Source: Bacteroidia bacterium (lineage in GTDB: Bacteria; Bacteroidota; Bacteroidia; Bacteroidales; UBA5342). From it: a stretch of DNA of 7,043 nucleotides. The translations under genes and the position numbers were made by a program. The stretch is taken from positions 1 through 7,043 of the forward strand of contig JAUIMD010000100.1 of assembly GCA_030433225.1 (NCBI GenBank), written 5' to 3'. Of this stretch, positions 1 through 6,636 are shown piece after piece (position 1 is the first letter of the stretch; each line of letters begins with the position of its first letter). The notes under the pieces are model-generated. The model ran no database searches and was not told the origin of the DNA. It saw nothing but the letters and a program-made list of their open reading frames with translations.

Positions 1-757
1 CGCCCCATATTCTGCCTTTGTAAATCTCTCTGGGTTTACGCTCCAGTGCCTGCACCAACTCAATTTGTGAAGGGCCAAACATGGGCGAAAATGCGCCATT
101 GGGTGCTTTTGAAGGTTGTAACAAAACACGACGGTACGCTTGGTTGCCCTGTGCAAGTGCATTTAAGTCGTCAAAGTTTTCGGTTTTGTCGTACACAACC
201 GTTTGGTATCCCAATATTTGTTGATACACTACCAGGCTTTCCTCCATGTTTTTCACCCCAATAGTAGCCCCCAATATTCCACCTGTTTTTGATTTTTGGG
301 GATACAATACGTACGGATGCTGTACAATTTCCCAGGTATTTTTATAGGGATCCTTTACAAAAAAATGTTGCTGTCCCGCAGGGTCTTCTTTTATTTCGCT
401 GACAACATGCACTCCTTCATTCACAAAAAAACGGTAGGCCTCTGCAATGTCGCGGGTTTTAATTTTTCCAAAGCAAATGCCCAGGTCGCCCAGTTGCACC
501 TCAAAAGCTGCCGGCTCCGGTGTTTTTCCGGTATGCTGCCACACTTCAAAACCTCCGCCACCTTCCATATTCAGGGCCAGCAGGGCATGCCGCGGGCGCG
601 ATTGATTGTTGGTATGCTTTAACATCAGTTTAGCTACGGCCTCATCTTCAAATACTTTTATGTCCATTCCAAAGTATTTGCGATACCAGGCCCAAGCTTC
701 TTCAATCTTTTCAACCCCTACGCCCAATTGCTGTATTCCGTTAATTGCTATTTCCAT
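1..757 (-). CDS. VOC (glyoxalase/dioxygenase-fold) family protein, 3' end cut by the window
   Basis: The frame is open from an ATG at 757 down to base 2, giving 252 residues with no stop, so the C-terminus lies outside the window. The translation shows repeated beta-alpha-beta-beta-beta modules of the vicinal oxygen chelate superfamily. Module 1 spans about residues 7-75 (GIQQLGVGV, then AWAWYRKYFGMD, ending GGGGFEVWQ). Module 2 spans about 90-147 (LGDLGICFGKI, then HFFVKDPYKNTWEIVQ). Module 3 spans about 160-236 (ILGATIGV, then ESLVVYQQILGY, ending QIELVQ). A fourth module would lie past the edge, making a two-domain protein. Glu71, Glu143 and Glu233 sit where VOC proteins usually place a metal-binding Glu. 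The usual first-strand His appears as Gln10 in module 1. VOC proteins include glyoxalases, extradiol dioxygenases, epimerases and resistance proteins, and nothing here selects one. The gene follows the SDR gene by 57 bases on the same strand, so co-transcription is plausible. Confidence 0.85.
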   Translation of the reverse strand, partial: MEIAINGIQQLGVGVEKIEEAWAWYRKYFGMDIKVFEDEAVAKLMLKHTNNQSRPRHALLALNMEGGGGFEVWQHTGKTPEPAAFEVQLGDLGICFGKIKTRDIAEAYRFFVNEGVHVVSEIKEDPAGQQHFFVKDPYKNTWEIVQHPYVLYPQKSKTGGILGATIGVKNMEESLVVYQQILGYQTVVYDKTENFDDLNALAQGNQAYRRVLLQPSKAPNGAFSPMFGPSQIELVQALERKPREIYKGRIWG

Positions 758-814
758 ACATTTACTTTACCAAAGGTTGCCAGTATAACACGCAGCTACC
801 CGTTTTCGTTTTAT

Positions 815-1609
815 TTAGGTTGGATTTACTTTTGATGCCATTTTATAGACCAGTGCAGGTAACCATCGTCTAAAGTGCACCATCAGCAGTTCCTTACCTC
901 CAACCAGAATCTCTTTTTTATCGTTCTCGAGCTTTCGAATGATGCGCTGGGCGGCTTTGGTCACATCAATGCCATTGGCCAGGCCTTCATCCATTTTGCC
1001 ATGTTCTGTGCCATCTTTTAACAGGGCTCTTTTCGAAATTTCGGTGGCTACACGGCCGGGAATAATGAGGGAAACCTGAATGTTATTGGCAACGTTTTCG
1101 GCCCGTATGGTTTCAAAATATCCATGCAACGCATGTTTGGCCGCCGAATATGATGAACGATACGGAAAACCAAACTTTCCCACAATACTGCTGGTTGCAG
1201 CCAACAAGCCGCCCCCATTTTGTACCATATCCGCCAGTACCATTTTGGCCAGTTTAACGGTACCAAAATAGTTTACTTCCATTATTTTACGCTCCACTTC
1301 GCTTTCCGTTTCCAGCACCAACGACCGATGGCTCAATCCACCAAACTGAATGAGGGCGTTCACCTGTAATCCCAACTGCTTTACGGTAGTATAAGCCTCA
1401 ATTACAGAGGCTTCGTTTTGTAGATCAAAAGCAATTGGATATACCTGCAAGCCGTTATGTGAAATTTCAGTTTTAAGCCGGGACAATGCCTGCTCGTTTC
1501 GCCCTGAAATAATTAGGGTGCTACATTTTTTGGCCAGCAGCGTAGTTACGGCTTTTCCAATACCGGCCGAAGCGCCTGTAACCCAAACTGTTTTTCCTGA
1601 AAAATTCAT
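815..1609 (-). CDS. Short-chain dehydrogenase/reductase (SDR), DHRS7-like
   Basis: This 264-residue protein has the length and layout of a classical SDR, an NAD(P)-dependent oxidoreductase with a single Rossmann fold, probably cytoplasmic. The cofactor loop TGASAGIG is at residues 11-18, and SGRNE (35-39) follows strand 2; the Arg there is compatible with NADP preference. The catalytic tetrad is visible as Asn113 (EVNYFGTV), Ser141 (ATSSIVGKFG), Tyr154 and Lys158 (YSAAK). PGRVATE at 184-190 matches the conserved post-active-site PG segment. The segments GLSHRSL and ERKIMEVNYFGTV recall the DHRS7/DHRS7B-type group. The usual NNAG or NNGG structural motif is replaced by IQFGG at 87-91, which is unusual. 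No signal peptide is present, and the basic C-terminal stretch (HFRRWLPALVYKMASK) could form an amphipathic helix. The substrate is unknown. The start is ATG 1609, the residue expected just before strand 1, with a weak purine-rich GAGAG immediately upstream. A terminator separates it from dnaJ. Confidence 0.93.
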   Translation of the reverse strand: MNFSGKTVWVTGASAGIGKAVTTLLAKKCSTLIISGRNEQALSRLKTEISHNGLQVYPIAFDLQNEASVIEAYTTVKQLGLQVNALIQFGGLSHRSLVLETESEVERKIMEVNYFGTVKLAKMVLADMVQNGGGLLAATSSIVGKFGFPYRSSYSAAKHALHGYFETIRAENVANNIQVSLIIPGRVATEISKRALLKDGTEHGKMDEGLANGIDVTKAAQRIIRKLENDKKEILVGGKELLMVHFRRWLPALVYKMASKVNPT

Positions 1610-1672
1610 CTCTCGTTAACGTTATCCTAATATGAAGCTTTTTTGTTTATGCAATGCACAAAAGCAACGGTG

Positions 1673-1680
1673 CAAAAGTA
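1673..1680 (-). promoter_or_regulatory. Probable Bacteroidota -7 promoter element for the SDR gene
   Basis: The minus strand reads TACTTTTG from 1680 to 1673, an exact match to the Bacteroidota housekeeping sigma -7 consensus TAnnTTTG. It would start transcription roughly 60 bases upstream of the SDR ATG. The nearest upstream TTTG is only 14 bases away, shorter than the usual spacing of about 19-23, so the -33 half is poor. Its position just downstream of the dnaJ terminator supports an independent promoter. Confidence 0.5.
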
Positions 1681-1695
1681 ACCATTGTGACGTAC

Positions 1696-1730
1696 AAAAA
1701 AAGCAGCCCGGGAAATCGTGACTGCTTTTT
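1696..1730 (-). terminator. Rho-independent terminator after dnaJ, possibly bidirectional
   Basis: On the plus strand AAAAAGCAG (1698-1706) pairs with CTGCTTTTT (1722-1730), forming a 9-bp stem around a 15-base loop that contains CCCGGG. On the minus strand the hairpin ends in a run of seven T (complement of 1696-1702), about 20-50 bases past the dnaJ stop. The T/A tracts on both sides mean it could also stop plus-strand read-through, although no plus-strand gene ends nearby. The loop is longer than usual and the GC core is short, so strength is uncertain. Confidence 0.7.
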
Positions 1731-1747
1731 GCATGTTATTTTGTGCA

Positions 1748-2890
1748 CTAATCGAAGAAACTCCGCACTTTTCTAAAGAAATTTTTGGCCGTGCTTTCTG
1801 AGGGTTTAAAATTCTCAGAGGCCTGCAGGTCTTCCATTGCTTTTCGTTCTTCTTTTGTAAGGGTTTCGGGCATATACACGTTTATATTCACCAACAAATC
1901 TCCTTTTCCATACCCATTAACTTCGGGCACTCCTTTCCCCCGTAAACGCAATACCTTACCGGGTTGTGTACCCCCGTCAATTTTCACCTTCACTTTTCCA
2001 TCTACTGTGGGTATTTCGGCAGCTGTACCTAACACCGCCTCGGGGATGCTCAACAGCAGGTTATAAATGAGGTTATTCTCCTCCCTCACCAAATCAGGGT
2101 GCGCTTCTTCTTCAATATATATAAGCAAATCGCCATTTATACCTCCGCGTCGGGCCGCATTTCCTTTACCGCTCATTGAAAGCTGCATGCCCTCGGACAC
2201 CCCTGCCGGTATGTTAATCGAAATAACTTCTTCGTCGCGTTTCACCCCTTCGCCGGCACACTGCACACATTTATTGGTAATGATTTTACCTTCTCCCTTA
2301 CAGCTCGGACAAACGGATGAGGACTGCATTTGTCCCAGAAAAGTGTTTGTAACCTGCGTCACCTGACCGCGTCCGTTACAGGTATGGCAGGTAGAATACG
2401 ACGAGCTGTTTTCGGCTCCGCTACCGTTACAATGCTGGCAGGAGACGTACTTATTTACCTTTATTTTCTTTTCTACCCCGTTGACAATTTCTGACAGGTT
2501 CAGTTTTACTTTTACGCGAAGGTTCGATCCTTTATTTACCCGTTGGCGACTTCTGCCACCACCGCCGCCAAAGCCACCAAAATGGCCGCCAAAAATATCA
2601 CCGAAAGATGAAAAGATATCTTCGATATCCGAGAATCCACCTCCGAAACCACCTCCGGCAGCACCGCCCACACCCGCATGTCCAAACTGGTCGTACTTTT
2701 GGCGTTTTTGCGCATCGCTTAAAACCTCGTATGCTTCAGCGGCTTCTTTAAAATGTTCCTCCGCAGCTTTATCTCCGGGGTTTTTATCGGGATGGTATTT
2801 GATTGCCTTTTTACGGTACGCCTTTTTAATTTCATCGGCGCTCGCATTTTTGGGCACTTCAAGAACTTCGTAATAATCTCGTTTTGACAT
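1748..2890 (-). CDS. dnaJ: Type I (class A) Hsp40 co-chaperone DnaJ
   Basis: DnaJ delivers unfolded clients to DnaK and stimulates its ATPase through the J domain in the cytoplasm. The 380-residue product has the complete type I layout. The J domain is at about 4-70 with HPD at 33-35. A Gly/Phe-rich linker covers about 71-113 and includes SDIEDIFSSFGDIFGG. A zinc-binding domain carries four CxxCxGxG repeats at C151/C154, C168/C171, C194/C197 and C208/C211, and all eight cysteines are intact. The C-terminal client-binding and dimerisation region (about 220-345) contains typical stretches such as HPDLVRE and GDLLVNINVYMPE. ATG 2890 is chosen because it gives the canonical MSKRDYYEVL N-terminus; an A-rich AAAAAAGG lies directly before it. 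It follows grpE by 38 bases on the same strand, so the two probably share an mRNA, ended by the hairpin at 1696-1730. The plus-strand open frames over the gene are shadows. Confidence 0.99.
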   Translation of the reverse strand: MSKRDYYEVLEVPKNASADEIKKAYRKKAIKYHPDKNPGDKAAEEHFKEAAEAYEVLSDAQKRQKYDQFGHAGVGGAAGGGFGGGFSDIEDIFSSFGDIFGGHFGGFGGGGGRSRQRVNKGSNLRVKVKLNLSEIVNGVEKKIKVNKYVSCQHCNGSGAENSSSYSTCHTCNGRGQVTQVTNTFLGQMQSSSVCPSCKGEGKIITNKCVQCAGEGVKRDEEVISINIPAGVSEGMQLSMSGKGNAARRGGINGDLLIYIEEEAHPDLVREENNLIYNLLLSIPEAVLGTAAEIPTVDGKVKVKIDGGTQPGKVLRLRGKGVPEVNGYGKGDLLVNINVYMPETLTKEERKAMEDLQASENFKPSESTAKNFFRKVRSFFD

Positions 2891-2928
2891 CCTTTTTTGC
2901 TTTCTTTTTTTGTTTAATCCGGGAGGTT

Positions 2929-3534
2929 TTAATCTCCAATTACCACTTTTGAAAAACGAATTACTTTGTCGTTTAACTTGTACCCTTTTTGTACACAGTC
3001 TACAATTTTGCCTTTCATGCCTTCATCCTGTACAGGAATTTTAGTAATCGCTTCGTGTACATCGGTATCAAAATCCACATCTTTGGTTTCAATTTCCACC
3101 ACGCTATTTCGCTTTAAAAAGTCCTCAAACTTACTGTAAATCAGTCCAAATCCTTCCTTCAAACTTTCCACATCATCCGATTTTGAAACGTGATCAAGTG
3201 CGCGCTCAAAGTCGTCCATAACGGGCAATATATTCACCAGAATCCCTTCACCGGCCGACTTTGTTAGCTCCATTTTTTCTTTGAGCGTTCTTCTTCGGTA
3301 ATTGTCAAATTCGGCCTGCAAACGCAGGTGTTTATCGTTTAATTCCTCCCACATTTTTTTTAGCAGGGTAATTTCATCCTCTTTATCTTCGCAAGTTTCG
3401 GCGGTATTTTGGCTTTCTTCCTGTGCTTCTACCGCTTGGTCATCGGCTCCATTCTCGTTCACTTCGCCCGCAGTTTCCTGCACCTGCTCATCTGCAATGG
3501 TTTCCTCCATTGTCTCTTTCTTTTTTTTGCTCAT
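2929..3534 (-). CDS. grpE: Nucleotide exchange factor GrpE
   Basis: GrpE releases ADP from DnaK and so resets the chaperone cycle that DnaJ drives. The predicted 201-residue protein begins with a charged, low-complexity tail (residues 1-55, rich in Lys, Glu, Asp and Gln) and continues into a coiled-coil dimerisation helix (about 53-95, including EFDNYRRRTLKEK). The family signature NILPVMDDFERAL is at 101-113. The compact beta domain includes DFDTDVHEAI (154-163) and VQKGYKLNDKVIRFSKVVIG at the C-terminus, the part that contacts DnaK. The frame stays open upstream to an ATG at 3660, but that 42-residue extension is unlike GrpE and runs across a good promoter match (3579-3612). ATG 3534, giving MSKKKKETMEE, is therefore the likely start. 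No strong ribosome binding site is visible. dnaJ follows 38 bases downstream. No dnaK is present in the window. Confidence 0.97.
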   Translation of the reverse strand: MSKKKKETMEETIADEQVQETAGEVNENGADDQAVEAQEESQNTAETCEDKEDEITLLKKMWEELNDKHLRLQAEFDNYRRRTLKEKMELTKSAGEGILVNILPVMDDFERALDHVSKSDDVESLKEGFGLIYSKFEDFLKRNSVVEIETKDVDFDTDVHEAITKIPVQDEGMKGKIVDCVQKGYKLNDKVIRFSKVVIGD

Positions 3535-3578
3535 ATAGTCGCTACTTTTCTTTCTTATTTTTTGATGGAGGAAGGTTA

Positions 3579-3612
3579 CAAACATCCTGCCAGATAAAAA
3601 TTTAAAGACAAA
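3579..3612 (-). promoter_or_regulatory. grpE: Probable Bacteroidota promoter of grpE-dnaJ
   Basis: Reading the minus strand, TTTG at 3612-3609 is followed after 22 bases by GATGTTTG at 3586-3579. This matches the Bacteroidota -33 TTTG and -7 TAnnTTTG arrangement with one mismatch (G for T at the first base of the -7 box). Transcription would start about 35-40 bases upstream of ATG 3534. The placement argues that the longer upstream in-frame ATG of grpE is not used. Confidence 0.45.
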
Positions 3613-3831
3613 TTGGCATTTCCTGTTTTTTCGGAGATCGAATTCCTGAAAAACTGACAATTTGCCGGCAAAAATAATAATTTTTCACCCGAATTTGCGT
3701 TCCTCCATAAAACAGACACCAACGATAAAGCCCCTGCTTGAATAGCGCACTACGAACGAACAAAAAAGATTTAAAAACATTAAGGAAATAAAATGTTAAC
3801 AATTAGAATGGACATTCGTATTATTTTTACC

Positions 3832-3839
3832 TACTTTTG
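3832..3839 (+). promoter_or_regulatory. Probable -7 promoter element of the histidine kinase gene
   Basis: TACTTTTG at this position is an exact TAnnTTTG match pointing toward the kinase gene. No TTTG is found at the expected -33 distance, so only half of the promoter is supported. If it is used, the mRNA carries an untranslated leader of about 150 bases before ATG 3994, long for this kind of gene. Confidence 0.4.
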
Positions 3840-3993
3840 GTTGAACAGATGTAAACTACGGAACAAAGAACCACAACCTTATTTAGAAAGCAGATTTACG
3901 AACAAAACGAATTTTAATTAATTCAGTACTAACTAAAGGAAAGTCATCTTTTCAATTGCATAGTTTATTTAGATTGTTTAGGTGTATCACACA

Positions 3994-5193
3994 ATGAAGA
4001 AAATAATCCTTTGTTTTGATAATAACCCCGCCACGGTTAACAGCACGTGCTCATTGTTGAATAAAGAATTTGGCAAGGAGTACACGATTGAGGCGTGCAC
4101 CAATACGATAGATGCGGTGGGATATTTCAGCGAACTGAAAAAATCAGGATTTACCATTCCATTGATCGTAAGCAACTGCACCGAAAATCCGCAGATCTCC
4201 TGCACCATTTTAAGCGATATCCATAAAATTGATCCTGAAACCAAGATTATTTTAATGGTAAACAAAGACCGTTTAACGGTAATTAAGGCCAGCCTTAAAA
4301 AGGTAAATCTTTACAGGTTTATAGCCATGCCTTTTGATAACGATGATTTTCACCTTACCGTTTTTGGCGCATTAAACAGTTGGAACCAGATACAAGAAAT
4401 AAAATTGAAGAACAACGAGTTGGCCCGGTTAAATTCAAACCTGGAAAGTATGGTAATGAAACGCACGCGCGATTTAGCCGAAGCAAACGCTACCAAGGAT
4501 AAGTTTTTTTCGATCATTGCACACGACCTGAAAAGCAGTTTTAACAGCCTTATTGGTTTTTCAGATATTCTGATGACCGATTTTGAAGAACTGGAAGACT
4601 CGGACAAACTGCGTTTTATTGCAAAAATCAAAAACCTTTCAGAAACCACCTACAAACTGTTACAAAACCTTTTGGAATGGTCGCGCATGCAAACCGGTCG
4701 CATCTCATACAAGCCAGAGGTATTTGACCTGCTAACCGTAATAAAGAGTGTGATTCGTTTACAAAAATCGCATGCCAATGGAAAAAACATTAAGCTGGTA
4801 AGTACCATCCCGTCGGGCTTAAAAGTATTTGCTGACATTAATATGACCTCTACCATTTTGCGTAACATCTGCTCCAACGCCATAAAATTTACTGAACCCG
4901 GTGGAGAAGTAATTTTACGGGCTGAAAAAGAGCATGGATACGTGAAAATTGAAATAGAAGACAGCGGCATTGGTATTGACAGTGACGAACTGGATAATTT
5001 GTTTCAAATTAGCAAACGGCTTAAAACCTTTGGTACCGCAATGGAAGAAGGTACCGGCCTGGGACTTATTTTGGTAAAAGAGTTTATTGACCTGAACAAA
5101 GGACATATTAATGTAGAAAGTAAAAAAGGTGAAGGCTCTAAATTTACCGTAACCTTGCCTACCGACCCTAACAGCATGTTTGCCAAAAATTAA
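3994..5193 (+). CDS. Soluble histidine kinase with an N-terminal degenerate receiver domain
   Basis: The predicted 399-residue protein has no membrane segment or signal peptide, so it is probably cytoplasmic. Residues 1 to about 125 resemble a response-regulator receiver fold (MKKIILCFDNNP start, IPLIVSN strand, FIAMPFD near the end). The positions for phosphoacceptor Asp, switch Thr and conserved Lys appear as Asn61, Val89 and Met112, so it is probably a pseudo-receiver. A coiled-coil linker (about 130-168) leads to the HisKA domain with FFSIIAHDLKSSFNSLIGFS (171-190), where His177 is the predicted autophosphorylation site; the Pro common in this box is Ser182. The HATPase_c domain has the N box (NICSNAIKF, Asn291/Asn295), G1 box (DSGIGI, 323-328) and G2 box (GTGLGL, 353-358), ending in GSKFTVTLP, so the kinase should be active. 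No DNA-binding output domain or partner regulator lies nearby. A stop immediately precedes GTG 3982, leaving GTG 3982 or ATG 3994; ATG gives the normal receiver N-terminus. Confidence 0.92.
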   Translation: MKKIILCFDNNPATVNSTCSLLNKEFGKEYTIEACTNTIDAVGYFSELKKSGFTIPLIVSNCTENPQISCTILSDIHKIDPETKIILMVNKDRLTVIKASLKKVNLYRFIAMPFDNDDFHLTVFGALNSWNQIQEIKLKNNELARLNSNLESMVMKRTRDLAEANATKDKFFSIIAHDLKSSFNSLIGFSDILMTDFEELEDSDKLRFIAKIKNLSETTYKLLQNLLEWSRMQTGRISYKPEVFDLLTVIKSVIRLQKSHANGKNIKLVSTIPSGLKVFADINMTSTILRNICSNAIKFTEPGGEVILRAEKEHGYVKIEIEDSGIGIDSDELDNLFQISKRLKTFGTAMEEGTGLGLILVKEFIDLNKGHINVESKKGEGSKFTVTLPTDPNSMFAKN

Positions 5194-5222
5194 CGAGTCT
5201 TAACCTCCTGCAAAAAAATCAC

Positions 5223-5254
5223 TTTGTACGACTTTGTTTAATTCCTTACTTTTG
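5223..5254 (+). promoter_or_regulatory. purB: Bacteroidota-type promoter of purB
   Basis: TTTG at 5223-5226 and TACTTTTG at 5247-5254 are separated by 20 bases, an almost ideal match to the Bacteroidota -33 TTTG / -7 TAnnTTTG promoter. Transcription would begin around 5260, leaving about 20 bases of leader before ATG 5281. The in-frame GTG at 5254 overlaps the last base of the -7 box and would not be in the transcript, so this promoter decides the purB start. Confidence 0.75.
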
Positions 5255-5280
5255 TGCTCTTATTTAAAATTAAAGAGCAT

Positions 5281-6630
5281 ATGACCCTTTCAGAACTTTC
5301 TGCCATTTCTCCCATTGATGGACGATACAGAAGTAAAACCATAGAGTTTGCCAAATATTTTTCGGAATTCGGGCTAATTAAATACCGGGTAAAGGTAGAA
5401 ATCGAGTACTTTATTGCTCTGTGTGAGGCTAAGTTGCCTCAACTGTCAGGAGTTTCTGCGGAAACATTCCCACAGTTAAGAGCCATTGTTGATCAATTTA
5501 CCGAAGAAGATGCCCAGCGCATAAAAGACATTGAAAAAGTAACCAACCACGATGTAAAGGCGGTAGAGTATTTTTTGAAAGAAAAGTTTGATGCCCTTGG
5601 CTTATCTGCCCACAAAGAATTTATTCATTTTGGCCTAACCAGCCAGGACATTAACAATACTGCGGTTCCCGTATCCATACACGAGGCCTGTACTGAAGTA
5701 TATGTACCCCAGCTTAATGCGCTGATACAATTACTTGAAGCGCTGGCAAGTGAATGGAAAAACATCCCGATGTTGGCCAAAACGCATGGACAGCCTGCCT
5801 CTCCCACAACGCTGGGAAAAGAAATAAACGTATTTGTTTACCGTTTAAAAGAACAGATAAAGGTATTGGAAACCGTTCCTTTTACCGGGAAATTTGGCGG
5901 GGCAACCGGTAATTTTAATGCGCATACCGTTGCTTACCCTGATATTAACTGGGTGGAATTTGGAAATAATTTCCTGAAAAACTACCTGGATATTGAAAGA
6001 GAACAGGTAACCACACAAATCTCAAATTACGATTACCTGAGTACGTTATTTGATAACCTGAAACGTATTAATACCATATTTATAGACCTTTGCCGTGATA
6101 TATGGACCTACGTTTCGATGGAATACTTCAAGCAAAAAATTAAAAAAGGAGAAATCGGTTCTTCTGCCATGCCCCACAAGGTAAACCCCATTGATTTTGA
6201 AAATGCAGAAGGTAACCTGGGCATTGCCAATGTAGTGTTTGATCATTTATCTGCCAAGCTTCCTGTTTCTCGCCTACAACGCGATTTAACAGACAGCACC
6301 GTGCTGCGCAATGTGGGTGTTCCATTGGCACACACGGTTATCTCATTTAAATCGATCGATAAGGGCTTGAATAAGCTATTGTTAAACGAAAGTGCCATTG
6401 CGGCAGACCTCGACAAAAGCTGGAATGTAGTGGCCGAGGCAATTCAAACCATTTTGCGTCGCGAGAGTTACCCCAACCCCTACGAGGCATTGAAAGAATT
6501 AACACGTACCAACGATGTGGTAAACGCCAAAAGCATTAGTGCCTTTATTGACACACTTGAGGTGAATAATCAGGTAAAAGAAGAACTCCGTAAAATTACG
6601 CCCTTTAATTATACCGGTACCCAATTTTAA
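5281..6630 (+). CDS. purB: Adenylosuccinate lyase
   Basis: PurB catalyses two beta-eliminations that release fumarate: SAICAR to AICAR in de novo purine synthesis, and adenylosuccinate to AMP. It acts in the cytoplasm, normally as a homotetramer. The 449-residue product matches the E. coli-like long form (about 456 residues). It begins LSAISPIDGRYRSKT and contains TNHDVKAVEYFLK (88-100), the HFGLTSQDINNT segment (116-127), KTHGQPASPTTLGKE (167-181, His169 in the catalytic acid position) and the fumarase/aspartase superfamily signature SSAMPHKVNPIDFEN (294-308), whose Ser295 is the expected catalytic base. RLQRDLTDSTVLRN (331-344) is also typical, and no key residue is missing. ATG 5281 is chosen over GTG 5254 because the latter overlaps the promoter; AAAGAG lies a few bases upstream. 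It stands 87 bases after the kinase with its own promoter, and the ABC exporter gene begins 6 bases after its stop. Confidence 0.99.
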   Translation: MTLSELSAISPIDGRYRSKTIEFAKYFSEFGLIKYRVKVEIEYFIALCEAKLPQLSGVSAETFPQLRAIVDQFTEEDAQRIKDIEKVTNHDVKAVEYFLKEKFDALGLSAHKEFIHFGLTSQDINNTAVPVSIHEACTEVYVPQLNALIQLLEALASEWKNIPMLAKTHGQPASPTTLGKEINVFVYRLKEQIKVLETVPFTGKFGGATGNFNAHTVAYPDINWVEFGNNFLKNYLDIEREQVTTQISNYDYLSTLFDNLKRINTIFIDLCRDIWTYVSMEYFKQKIKKGEIGSSAMPHKVNPIDFENAEGNLGIANVVFDHLSAKLPVSRLQRDLTDSTVLRNVGVPLAHTVISFKSIDKGLNKLLLNESAIAADLDKSWNVVAEAIQTILRRESYPNPYEALKELTRTNDVVNAKSISAFIDTLEVNNQVKEELRKITPFNYTGTQF

Positions 6631-6636
6631 AATCGC

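Larger units (their letters stand above)
3535..3993. other. Divergent gene-free region between grpE and the kinase gene
   Basis: This 459-base AT-rich stretch separates the minus-strand grpE from the plus-strand kinase. It contains the proposed grpE promoter (3579-3612) and a TACTTTTG element facing the kinase (3832-3839). The remainder shows no convincing coding frame, tRNA, hairpin-T-run terminator or repeat. I looked for a CIRCE heat-shock operator (TTAGCACTC with an inverted partner) upstream of grpE and did not find one. Two minus-strand frames extend into the region (to 3660 and 3802), but neither resembles a protein family. Confidence 0.7.

Noticed and set aside
46..788. Three plus-strand open frames (46-264, 296-622, 606-788)
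   Set aside because: They lie antisense to the VOC coding frame, which is open across the whole stretch and has clear family motifs; their own translations resemble no protein family.
2481..2873. Plus-strand proline-rich frame of 130 residues
   Set aside because: The proline runs are the reverse complement of the Gly/Phe-rich linker of DnaJ, so it is a shadow.
3535..3660. N-terminal extension of GrpE to ATG 3660
   Set aside because: The extra 42 residues are unlike GrpE and cover a promoter match; ATG 3534 gives a normal GrpE N-terminus.
3535..3660. CIRCE heat-shock operator upstream of grpE
   Set aside because: No TTAGCACTC or its inverted partner is present in the region.
3602..3802. Minus-strand 66-residue frame in the divergent region
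   Set aside because: It has no recognisable domain, a Phe/Leu-rich AT-driven composition, and it overlaps the grpE promoter.
3909..3924. AT-rich imperfect palindrome gaattttaattaattc as an operator
   Set aside because: The symmetry is partial and easily arises by chance in such AT-rich DNA; there is no second copy nearby.
5194..5222. Terminator between the kinase gene and purB
   Set aside because: There is an A-run (CAAAAAAATC) but no stem-forming inverted repeat followed by T residues.
5254..5280. Upstream GTG start for PurB
   Set aside because: It overlaps the -7 promoter box and adds nine residues not expected in PurB; ATG 5281 gives the canonical N-terminus.
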